Assembly: GCA_963580455.1 (NCBI GenBank)
Contig: OY756957.1
Span: forward strand, 20,377,001 to 20,441,000
DNA: 64,000 nt
Origin: Euonymus europaeus
Lineage: Eukaryota > Streptophyta > Magnoliopsida > Celastrales > Celastraceae
Reading direction: 5' to 3'
The notes beneath the pieces were generated by a model. That model made no database searches, was not told the origin of the DNA, and saw nothing but the letters and a program-made list of their open reading frames with translations. Positions 39,481 to 49,596 of this stretch are shown here, one piece after another. Numbering within the stretch: position 1 is the first letter of the stretch; each line of letters begins with the position of its first letter. The translations under genes and the position numbers were made by a program.

Positions 39481-41022
39481 ACGAAATCACTAGGCTAACA
39501 CAAGAGGGGGAGGGGAGGGGGGGTGAATTGTGTCTCCAAAAACTAAGTATAAACCCCAAATACAAAAACCACAATCCAAAAACGTATAAATGATCAAAAC
39601 AGTGTTTATAGTACAAATCTGCCAACCAACCAAGTAGATATTATTTCACCTAGCAATTCAAGTCCAAATGCAACGGAATTTTGGTATGCAATATCACAGT
39701 ACCTTAATTAATACTATATCAAAAAGTCAGATCAAAATTCGAAGTCTAGATATATGAACAGTGCACGGACAGATTGCTATTCCAGAAAATTAACTATCAA
39801 AAGTATACCTAGAATCCACCAATCACAAGTTGTTCAACTACAAGCAATATCCCAACAAGCAATGGCAGCAAGCAACACCCTAATATCAATTTATAAGGCA
39901 CACAAATTACTAATAGCAACAAACAAGAAAGGACATAAAAAATTAGAGTGCACAAGGATATATAGTGGTTCGGTCCTCACACCTACATCCACTACCTAAG
40001 CTCTCAAGCTTAGGATTTCCAAATCCACTAAAGGATATAAGTGGTTTTGCAAGTTCACCACAAACTTAGGGTTTTCAAGCATACCGCAAACTTGTACACC
40101 ACCAAGGTTTGAAGCTAACCTTAAACTTTCACACACCTCTCAAAGGTAATGCCCTCAAAAGGGACTTTTACAGGTGATTTGGTTTTTGGTTCTCTCAAGA
40201 TTAGCTCAAAGCTATTTGGATGAGGAACACTTAATCTCTTGGTAGGATATAAATTTGGCTCAAATTCGTGACTTTCACTCAACCAAAGGTTCACACAAAG
40301 TCTCACAAAGATGGAAATAAGTTTAGGAGAAGCTTTGTGGAAAGTAGCTCAAGAACACTCAAAGAAATACCTTAATGATTTTGGCTTGAAAGTGTGTCTT
40401 AGCTTGAGGTTGATGAAGGGAAGATGATGATAATAATCTCAGCAAATGATGATCAAAAGATCAATAGAAGATCACTCAAAAATTGTAGAATCAAGAACAA
40501 AAGCTCCCTTGGTAATTTTTGCTCATAAGTTTTCCAAGTGTGGAATGAATCATGACTTTCCTCTTCATTTGTCTCCATATAATCTTGGCCATTGGATCTT
40601 GTTAATCTTCAATCTCAGCCCTCAATCAACTTATAATCTCTGCCCTTCATCTTCAAAAACGAAATCAATCAACACCACTGAAAGGCTAGCGGTTATTGAC
40701 TTTTGGTCAACCTTTGATTCAAATTTCAAATCTTGGCTCCAAGGTTTGTTTGGATCTTTTGTGCTTCTTGTTAAACTCTTCTTCATACTTAGAAAGGCAT
40801 CAACAATCAACCAAAAAACCCTTGCAAGGCACACACTAAATTCCCCCCAAAATACTTGAAAACAAGAACATAATAGTACATGGTGATGTGGACAATTTTC
40901 CTCCAAGTGTTTTGGCTCCAATCTTTTTCATTTGATTTCAAACGAATCCAAGGCTTCTCAAACTCCCTCCAAAGGCTCCTAAGGCTTTCTATAAGGGTTA
41001 TGACCGAGCCCCTACTCCAAAT
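39481..41022 (-). mobile_element. Left part of a copia (Sirevirus-like) 3' LTR
   Basis: Non-satellite sequence between the end of the array and the gypsy insertion, with no convincing gene. It holds the G-rich run gaggggg...gggggtgaattg at 39504-39530; on the minus strand this is a C-rich run of the kind found near the 3' end of many plant copia LTRs. It also has the LTR-like segment tatagtggttcggtcctcac near 39960. Its last five bases, AAATA (41018-41022), are repeated at 55804-55808 on the far side of the gypsy complex, so it should continue at 55809. The expected terminal TG is not visible at 39481, so the outer end may be truncated. Assignment to the same LTR as 55807-56109 is inference from position and the target duplication. 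Confidence 0.6.
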
Positions 41023-43195
41023 ATGTCATGCCCCGTTTCCGGAAACGCGACTGGGTGCTCTCTCCGCACCCTTCCTAGGTCACTAGTGTGAACATCCGGG
41101 ATCAACCGAAAATCCGGTGGCACCTCCCCGTATATCGGAGAGCGCCCACCTGCATCAGAAACGCAGCAACAACAACATCACACTAGCAACCTAGCAAACA
41201 TAGGCCTCGGGCCTCAACCACATGCAATCCTGACCCTAGGCCTCAGGCCATCCACTACCAGCATACACAAACTGATGGCATCACATATAAATCAACACAC
41301 AGATTTATAAAACATCAAATATAACCATAAATCAACATCTACATCCACATACAAGCACCACAGTGCCAAATGGTTATATTCTCTCAACAAAGATATACTA
41401 CGTACACCCACATGCATAGAGTATATCTCTAGCACCCTATTCTATCCAGGGCCATCCATGTCATGACCTGCTCACCGATCCGCAGCACCAGTACCCGTAC
41501 CAGTGTCTCCTGTGGAAGGAAGAAAGTAAAGGAGTGAGCTAGAAGCTCAGTAGGGTATGAAGTAAACATCAATATAAGCTGAACCAAAGGAAAGTAATGC
41601 ATCAATATGTTCCTACCACATGAACGTATACTCAACAATTCACATCAACATTTACCCGGATAACCCCTTCGGAGCATAACAACCACAATATCATTGCAAC
41701 TCAATGAAATATTGCACGGGAGCAAGCTCACCACAACCAACCACTCCTAGGATCATCCGGTTGCGTGAACCTATCACGCCCGCACCCCACAAGGCAAGTC
41801 ACTCTTGACCTTACCCCTAGTGCGTTATCCTACTTGGAGTTCACATGACTCAGTGGTAACTCTCATCACCTCGTCATCCCCCCAAGTAGCTTTCAAGAAA
41901 CCTAAAGGTTCCCGAGTCCATACCCGGTCCCCCATGCAACTCTAATGCATTATGTCATGACATGCTGAATAGATATATATATGAACAACCTACATATATA
42001 TATACATAACTACCATGATGCATGAACGGAAATCACATCGTGTCCATAGGAGATGGAACACACACACTCGGGTCATGCAACATCAAGAATCAACAAGAAT
42101 CACAATTAGGGTTCGTTTCCCCTTAGGAGCAATTAAGGCGGAAACACAAATGGAACGACCAATGAGGAATCGAAAAGCTCGTTACATATCGAAAACGAAT
42201 GATAGAAAGTATGGTTGGAAATCCCCTACCTCGTGTCGAGTAAATTACCACAATTTCCCAAAATTCGTTCCTAGGGTTTCGGTTTGCCCAAACCTACAAG
42301 GTGGCATAACCGAACCCTCACAAGCATCAATAAACAACCAACAACTCATATAAACATCAATTAAAATCAATAAACTCGAAATCACTTACTTCTCTCTCTA
42401 GAAATTTCTTCCAAAAATCCTCCAACTCACTCCAAGCTCAACTCAACTCCAAAACACAAACCAATCTACATAAACATCCAAAATCAACCTATAAACAACA
42501 TATCTAAAGCATATCACCCAACTCTTCAAGAATCTAGCGAATCTAGAAAAACCTAGAATTTCCAAAAACTAAGAAAAACTTACCAAATCACTTGAATCAA
42601 CCTTGAATCTTCCTTGCTTAGCTTCAAGGATCATCAATCCACAATCTCCAAGTCAATCTCTTGCCAAAATCTCCTTCTCTCTCTTCTTCTCTCTCACTTT
42701 CTCTCTCTAGTCGGGCTCCCAAGAAGAAAATATGCAGGAAATGTCTGAAACTAAGCTTAAAAACTGATTTCCCGATAACCGTCCGGACGCCCCAAGTGAC
42801 CGTCCGGACGCTTCACTGTTCTCTCAACACTCTGCCCACCTCGTAGGCTTAACCGTCCGGACGCCTCGTTAGACCGTCCGGACGGTCTACTGTTCACAGC
42901 ACCAAAATTTTCTCTAAAAATGAATCTGCCCCAGTTCCTTCACAAACCGTTCGGACGGCTGTTTTAACCGTCCGGACAGTTCCTGTTTTCCAGAAACCCA
43001 GTTTTTCTCACTTTTATTTTTCGTCTCGATTCAAGCTTCGATTTGATATATTACGGGCCCGAAACGGACATGTATACTAAAAGTTATGCCCCATTTACCG
43101 AACCAAGCTCCAAAACTATTTTTCTATGATTCCGTACCTCACGGATCATCCGTATTTCGACTCAAAACTAAAAAAATTTGGGTCGGGGTTTCACA
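41023..43195 (-). repeat. Left gypsy LTR (3' LTR of copy 1)
   Basis: 2173 bp, starting TGTCATGCCCC (the other copies read TGTCACGCCCC) and ending GGGGTTTCACA. Flanked on the left by the target duplication AAATA and on the right by the polypurine tract. Carries a CT-rich tract at 42671-42710 and a cluster of CCGTCCGGACGG-like palindromes at 42779-42980. Nearly identical to the middle LTR, with scattered substitutions. Short ORFs in it are not coding. Confidence 0.95.
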
Positions 43196-43207
43196 TCCTC
43201 CCCCCCT
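43196..43207 (-). other. Polypurine tract, gypsy copy 1
   Basis: On the minus strand a run AAGGGGGGGAGGA directly abuts the LTR (plus strand tcctcccccccttaa). This is the usual primer site for plus-strand DNA synthesis. Just inside it, at 43213-43231, is a perfect inverted repeat AAATTTCG / CGAAATTT with a 3-base loop. Confidence 0.9.
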
Positions 43208-43233
43208 TAATAAAATTTCGTCCCGAAATTTAA

Positions 43234-46200
43234 CTACACACACATATCTGAATCTCCGAACAACTCCGGGTACCTTTCCTTCATTCGAGACTCCAACTCC
43301 CAAGTTGCTTCTTCAACTCCGTGGTACATCCACATCACTTTTACCAATGGTATCACACTCGACCTCGTGACCTTGTTCTATCGGTCTAGAATCTTCACCG
43401 GGTGAAGAGTGTAGCTCCCATCTTCCTCAACTTCCAACGTAGTCCAATCTATCACATGCGACGGATCCGGCTCATATTTCCGAAGCATAGATACATGGAA
43501 TACATTGTGAACCTTCTCAAGCTTCGGTGGAAGTGTCAAACGGTACGCCACCGGTCCAACTGTCTCCAAAATCTCAAATGGCCCCACAAACCTCGGTGCC
43601 AACTTCCCATGCTTGCTATATCTCTGAATCCCTCGTCTCGGACTAACCTTCAAGAAAACCTTATCGCCTACAGCGAACTCCAAAGGTCTCCTCCTCCGGT
43701 CAGCATAAGAGTTCTGTCGGCTCTGTGCGGTGATCAACCGCTTCCGTATCTCATCAACTCTCTCTCGTGCTTCTTTGACCATCTCCGGTCCTGACACAAC
43801 TTTCTCACCAACCTCTGCCCAACACAAAGGCGACCTACAAGGCCTCCCGTAGAGCGCCTCATAAGGTGCATCCCGATACTACTTTGGAAAGAGTTGTTAT
43901 ACACAAACTCCGCCAAATGTAAGTACCGATCTCAACTTCCTCCAAAATCAACTACACATGCCCGTAGCATGTCCTCCAAAATCTGTATGGTTCTCTCACT
44001 CTGTCCATCACTCTGAGCATGATATGCTGTAGAGAAATCCAACTTCGTTCTCAATGCCTCCTGTAAACTACTCCAGAATCTACCTGTGAACCTCGGGTCT
44101 CGGTACGACACAATAGATAATGGAATTCCGTGAAGTCTCACAATCTCCTTGACATACATAGTACACAAGGTCTCCAATGAATCCGTCTTGTTCATGGGTA
44201 AGAAGTGTGCAGACTTAGTTAATCTGTCCACTATCACCCAAACCGCATCATGCCTCCTCTGAGTCATTGGCAATGCCGTCACAAAGTCCATTGTGATCTT
44301 CTCCCACTTCCATTCCGCTACTGGTAATGGTTGCAACAATCCAGCTGGTCTCTGATGTTCTGCCTTCACTTGTTGGCAAGTAAGACACTTCGTCACAAAT
44401 CTAGCAACATCGGCCTTCATACCCTTCCACCAGAAACTCTGCTTCAAGTCTCGGTACATCTTCGTACCCCCAGGATGCATAGCAAACCAAGAATGATGTG
44501 CTTCCCTTAGAATCTCCTGTCTCAACTCATCATCTTCGGGAACCACTAACCTTCCCGCATATCGTACTCCACCATCATTCCCTCAAACCCATCCAAGACT
44601 CTCATCAATCACATCAAAGGTATGATCTCTGTTTTGTGCATCTATAACCTTCTGAACCATCATAGGTCTCGAAGTCATAGAACACAAATGCACCTTTTCC
44701 TCTTGACTCCTCAACTCCAATCCAAACTCATTGATTGTTTCCATAATTTTCCACTCATGCATGAATAGGCTAGCAACTCTATGCTTCCTACTCAATGCAT
44801 CCGCAACCACATTTGCTTTACCAGGATGGTATTGTAAATTAAAATCAAAATCCTCTAAGTACTCCATCCACCGCCTTTGCCGTAAGTTCAACTCCTTTTG
44901 GGTGAATAGGTACTTAAGGCTTTTGTGATCCGAGAACACCTCAAACGTCTCTCCGTAGAGATAGTACCTCCATTGCTTAAGAGCAAATACTACTGCCGCC
45001 AACTCCAGATCATGCACTGGATAGTTCCTCTCATGTGTCTTCAGCAACCTGGAACCATACTCTATTACTCGGCCCTGCTGCATCAACACACAACCCAACC
45101 CAACTCCAGATGCATCACAATACACCTGATAGCCAACATTCCTCTCCGGAACTACTAACACTGGAGGTGTTGTCAACCTTTTCTTCAACTCTTCAAATGC
45201 GACCTCACACTCGTCTGTCCACACAAACGGCGTACCCTTCTTCGTGAGCTGCGTCATCGGCGAAGCAACTCTTGAGAAGTCCTCAATAAACCTCCGGTAG
45301 TATCCTGCCAATCCTAGGAAACTCCGGATCTCAGTCACATTCTTCGGCCTATCCCAATTCAAAACTGACTCAACTTTGGAGTAGTCAACCGCTATGCCTT
45401 CTTGAGTGATCACATGGCCTAGGAACTTCACTTCCGTAGCCCAAAATTCACACTTACTCAATTTAGCATACAGTTGATTCTCCCTCAACGTCTGTAACAC
45501 TACCCTCAAGTGTTCCTCATGCTCTTCCTCCGTAGGAGAATAAATCAATATATCATCAATAAACACCACTACAAACTTGTCCAAAAACGGTCGAAGAACC
45601 CTTTGCATTAGGTCCATGAATACCGTCGGGCCATTTGTCAACCCAAACGGCATCACAAGGAACTCATAATGTCCATAACGAGTTCTAAACGCTGTTTTCT
45701 GGATATCCTCATCCTTAATCCTCAACTGATGATAACCCGACCTCAAGTCAATCTTAGAGAAATGCCTAGCACCTCTCAATTGGTCAAACAAGTCATTGAT
45801 CCTAGGCAATGGATACTTATTCCTCACTGTAACCTTATTCAACTGCCTATAATCAATACACATCCTCAAAATTCCGTCTTTCTTCTTGACGAACAACACC
45901 GGTGCTCCCCACGGGGACACACTCGGTCTAATGAACCCCAAGTCTAGCAACTCCTCTAATTGAGAACTCAACTCCTTCAACTTTGCTGGAGCCATCCGAT
46001 ACGGCGGAATCGAAATCGGTTTGACGTTCGGATGTAACTCGATAGCAAAGTCAATCTCCCTCTTCGGAGGTAATCCCGGCAACTCCTCCGGAAATACATC
46101 CATAAACTCCTCCACTATCAATATCGTTGTACCTACATCGCCCTTAGGCGCCGAAGTCACTAAACTTGCAACTCTACAATATTGGTACGAAGGATTATCC

Positions 46201-46577
46201 ATGAAATGTGGGCATGGAATCCCTTTCGATCCCCTCAACTGAATCACTCCTCCCTCGGGTACTCTAAGAGTAATCTTCCTCTCCCAGAAGTCAAGCAACC
46301 CTTGGTGCTTCGTCAACCAATCAACTCCAAGAATCACATCAAAATCCTGGAAATCTAATACATACAAGTCGGCTTTCAGAGATATTTCTCCAAACCGACA
46401 CTCACATCCGAACACCACCCCCTCTAGCATGGTGAAGTGTCCAAATGGCGAGGACACCATAAACATTCTCCTAATCGGCGAAATCTCCACCGCTAGTGCG
46501 TTCGCTAACGAACTAGTAATAAACGACAAAGTAGCTCCTGAATCACACAAAACTCTTGCCCAACTATTCGAAATCAA
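43234..46577 (-). pseudogene. Gypsy pol, copy 1 (protease-RT-RNase H-integrase-chromodomain), broken
   Basis: Reads as one Pol with interruptions. The first open part (44583-46577, 664 codons) has the protease motif DSGA at residues 12-15, reverse transcriptase with [10 protein letters not shown] and the FIDD catalytic box at 339-342, and RNase H with D488, E525, D550 and D593. A TGA at 44583-44585 then interrupts the frame, and integrase continues in the same frame: zinc-binding H, H, C, C, then catalytic core. Here the second catalytic Asp is replaced by Tyr (SYRDPRF, where copy 2 has SDRDPRF). Private lesions follow: TGA at a Trp codon near 43929-43931 and a one-base deletion near 43870. 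The last part (from about 43827) keeps the Tekay-type C-terminus to ILDR, a TAG at 43378-43380, and a further in-frame stretch resembling a chromodomain tail (motif EEATWELES) ending at 43234. It cannot give a full polyprotein. Confidence 0.92.
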
Positions 46578-46585
46578 GAATGTAC

Positions 46586-47214
46586 CTAGGCCACTCCACT
46601 CAAGTAATAGAACACAAACTTCACCCGTCTCTCATCGGGTATCTCAAGAGTGTCCATTCTCATACTCCGCTGGTTGAACCACTCCTCCGCCCCCACACCC
46701 GTTCCATCTCCAGAAAATGTTGGAGGAGTAGTCCTCCTCAATTGGTCCACCTCATACATCCCTCTCCCAGCTCTAGGTACTGCTGCTACCTCAGTTGTAG
46801 CCTCTGGTACCACTCCCTCAGCACGAGTGCCAGTAGCACCCATCGCCTGAGCCACTGCCTGAGCTATGGTCTGCGCCTGTGTGTGCACCATACTCATCAT
46901 AAAACTAGTAAGACTCTCCATTGTCACTGGTTGCCCCCCTGTAGTAACAGAGTAACAGGAGCAACCTGCACCTCAGATGGTGCCTGCTGATCATCACTCT
47001 CCAACGGTAGTCCCTCTTGAACTATCTCTTCCTCTCTCAACTCCGGATCCACATTCGGAACCGAATCCTCAGTGCTAGGAGTGCCTCTTGTGACACGTTC
47101 CACCCCAACACTATGGCCTCTACCTCGGCCCCTACCAACTCCCCGTCGGCCTCTGCCACGAGGTACTTCAGTCCCACTCTCGGACCTGGTAGATCTACGG
47201 GTATTCATCTGCAT
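46586..47214 (-). pseudogene. Gypsy gag, copy 1, truncated and frameshifted
   Basis: The start at 47214 opens a 96-codon frame rich in Arg-Gly (RGRGRRGVGRGRGRG) and ending at a stop just after a run of six G. A second frame overlaps it and continues toward pol with MESLTSFMM, an Ala/Gln-rich helix, and PPTFSGDGTGVGAEEWF, the typical start of the Ty3/gypsy Gag core. The core breaks off after [10 protein letters not shown]. Only a few bases later the pol frame begins at the N-terminal edge of the protease. Most of the Gag core and the zinc knuckle are therefore missing, in the same way as in copy 2. The shift at the G run is also shared. Structural Gag could not be produced from this copy. Confidence 0.88.
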
Positions 47215-47367
47215 GGCAAACAGACAATACCATTTAACCCACTACTCAAACGAGGATTTGAGGGGAAAAGAAAACATATCGGATCAGTAGCAGTCGTGAC
47301 ATGGCCTGGATATACTACTCTACAACTAGGACCCAACACCCCAGATCTATAAAGAGCCGTAAACCTC

Positions 47368-47379
47368 GCTCTGATACCA
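47368..47379 (-). other. tRNA-iMet primer binding site, gypsy copy 1
   Basis: The minus strand reads TGGTATCAGAGC, the standard site complementary to the 3' end of plant initiator methionine tRNA. It lies three bases inside the middle LTR's edge, marking that LTR as the 5' LTR of copy 1. Confidence 0.93.
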
Positions 47380-47382
47380 AAT

Positions 47383-49558
47383 TGTCACGCCCCGTTTCCG
47401 GAAACGCGACTGGGTGCTCTCTCCGCACCCTTCCTAGGTCACTAGTGTGAACATCCGGGATCAACCGAAAATCCGGCGGCACCTCCCCGTATATCGGAGA
47501 GCGCCCACCTGCATCAGAAACGCAGCAACAACAACATCACACTAGCAACCTAGCAAACATAGGCCTCGGGCCTCAACCACATGCAATCCTGACCCTAGGC
47601 CTCAGGCCATCCACTACCAGCATGCACAAACTGATGGCATCACATATAAATCAACACACAGATTTATAAAACATCAAATATAACCATAAATCAACATCTA
47701 CATCCACATACAAGCACCACAGTGCCAAATGGTTATATTCTCTCAACAAAGATATACTACGTACACCCACATGCATAGAGTATATCTCTAGCACCCTATT
47801 CTATCCAGGGCCATCCATGTCATGACCTGCTCACCGATCCGCAGCACCAGTACCCGTACCAGTGTCTCCTGTGGAAGGAAGAAAGTAAAGAAGTGAGTTA
47901 GAAGCTCAGTAGGGTATGAAGTAAACATCAATATAAGCTGAACCAAAGGAAAGTAATGCATCAATATGTTCCTACCACATGAACGTATACTCAACAATTC
48001 ACATCAACATTTACCCGGATAACCCCTTCGGAGCATAACAACCACAATATCATTGCAACTCAATGAAATATTGCACGGGAGCAAGCTCACCACAACCAAC
48101 CACTCCTAGGATCATCCGGTTGCGTGAACCTATCACGCCCGCACCCCACAAGGCAAGTTACTCTTGACCTTACCCCTAGTGCGTTATCCTACTTGGAGTT
48201 TACATGACTCAGTGGTAACTCTCATCACCTCGTCATCCCCCCAAGTAGCTTTCAAGAAACCTAAAGGTTCCCGAGTCCATACCCGGTCCCCCATGCAACT
48301 CTAATGCATTATGTCATGACATGCTGAATAGATATATATATGAACAACCTACATATATATATATATACATAACTACCATGATGAATGAACGGAAATCACA
48401 TCGTGTCCATAGGAGATGGAACACACACACTTGGGTCATGCAACATCAAGAATCAACAAGAATCACAATTAGGGTTCGTTTCCCCTTAGGAGCAATTAAG
48501 GCGGAAACACAAATGGAAGGACCAATGAGGAATCAAAAAGCTCTTTACATATCGAAAACGAATGATAGAAAGTATGGTTGGAAATCCCCTACCTCGTGTC
48601 GAGTAAATTACCACAATTTCCCAAAATTCGTTCCTAGGGTTTCGGTTTGCCCAAACCTACAAGGTGGCATAACCGAACCCTCACAAACATCAATAAACAA
48701 CCAAAAACTCATATAAACATCAATTAAAATCAATAAACTCGAAATCACTTACTTCTCTCTCTAGAAATTTCTTCCAAAAATCCTCCAACTCACTCCAAGC
48801 TCAACTCAACTCCAAAACACAAACCAATCTACATAAACATCCAAAATCAACCTATAAACAACATATCTAAAGCATAGCACCCAACTCTTCAAGAATCTAG
48901 CGAATCTAGAAAAACCTAGAATTTCCAAAAACTAAGAAAAACTTACCAAATCACTTGAATCAACCTTGAATCTTCCTTGCTTAGCTTCAAGGATCATCAA
49001 TCCACAATCTCCAAGTCAATCTCTTGCCAAAATCTCCTTCTCTTTCTTCTTCTCTCTCACTTTCTCTCTCTAGTCGGGCTCCCAAGAAGAAAATATGCAG
49101 GAAATGTCTGAAACTAAGCTTAAAAACTGATTTCCCGATAACCCTCCGGACGCCCCAAGTGACCGTCCGGACGCTTCACTGTTCTCTCAACACTCTGCCC
49201 ACCTCGTAGGCTTAACCGTCCGGACGCCTCGTTAGACCGTCCGGACGGTCTACTGTTCACAGCACCAAAATTTTCTCTAAAAATGAATCTGCCCCAGTTC
49301 CTTCACAAACCGTCCGGAAGGCTGTTTTAACCGTCCGGACGGTTCCTGTTTTCCAGAAACCCAGTTTTTCTCACTTTTATTTTTCGTCTCGGTTCAAGCT
49401 TCGATTTGATATATTACGGGCCCGAAACGGACATGTATACTAAAAGTTAAGCCCCATTTACCGAACCAAGCTCCAAAACTATTTTTCTATGATTCCGTAC
49501 CTCACGGATCATCCGTATTTCGACTCAAAACTAAAATTTTTTGGGTCGGGGTTTCACA
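47383..49558 (-). repeat. Middle gypsy LTR, shared by both copies
   Basis: 2176 bp, TGTCACGCCCC to GGGGTTTCACA. It is the 5' LTR of copy 1 (primer binding site on its left) and the 3' LTR of copy 2 (polypurine tract on its right at 49559). There are no target duplications at its edges, as expected for an LTR inside a tandem complex. It has the CT tract at 49033-49071 and the palindrome cluster at 49142-49342. A TA dinucleotide run near 48351-48367 is a few repeats longer than in its sister LTRs. Confidence 0.95.
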
Positions 49559-49570
49559 TCCTCCCCCCCT
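49559..49570 (-). other. Polypurine tract, gypsy copy 2
   Basis: Minus strand AGGGGGGGAGGA next to the middle LTR. The same inverted repeat AAATTTCG / CGAAATTT seen in copy 1 follows at 49576-49594. Confidence 0.9.
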
Positions 49571-49596
49571 TCATAAAATTTCGTCCCGAAATTTAA

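Noticed and set aside
40446..40859. 137-codon ORF in the left copia LTR part
   Set aside because: No recognisable motif, an overlapping antisense ORF of similar size, and it sits in LTR sequence.
42015..42353. 112-131 codon ORFs repeated in the three gypsy LTRs
   Set aside because: They recur because the LTRs are copies, lie on the antisense strand of the element and show no domain.
43402..43794. Plus-strand ORFs across the gypsy internal regions (for example 43402-43794, 46556-46990, 52920-53354)
   Set aside because: They are opposite-strand shadows of gag and pol and contain no domain of their own.
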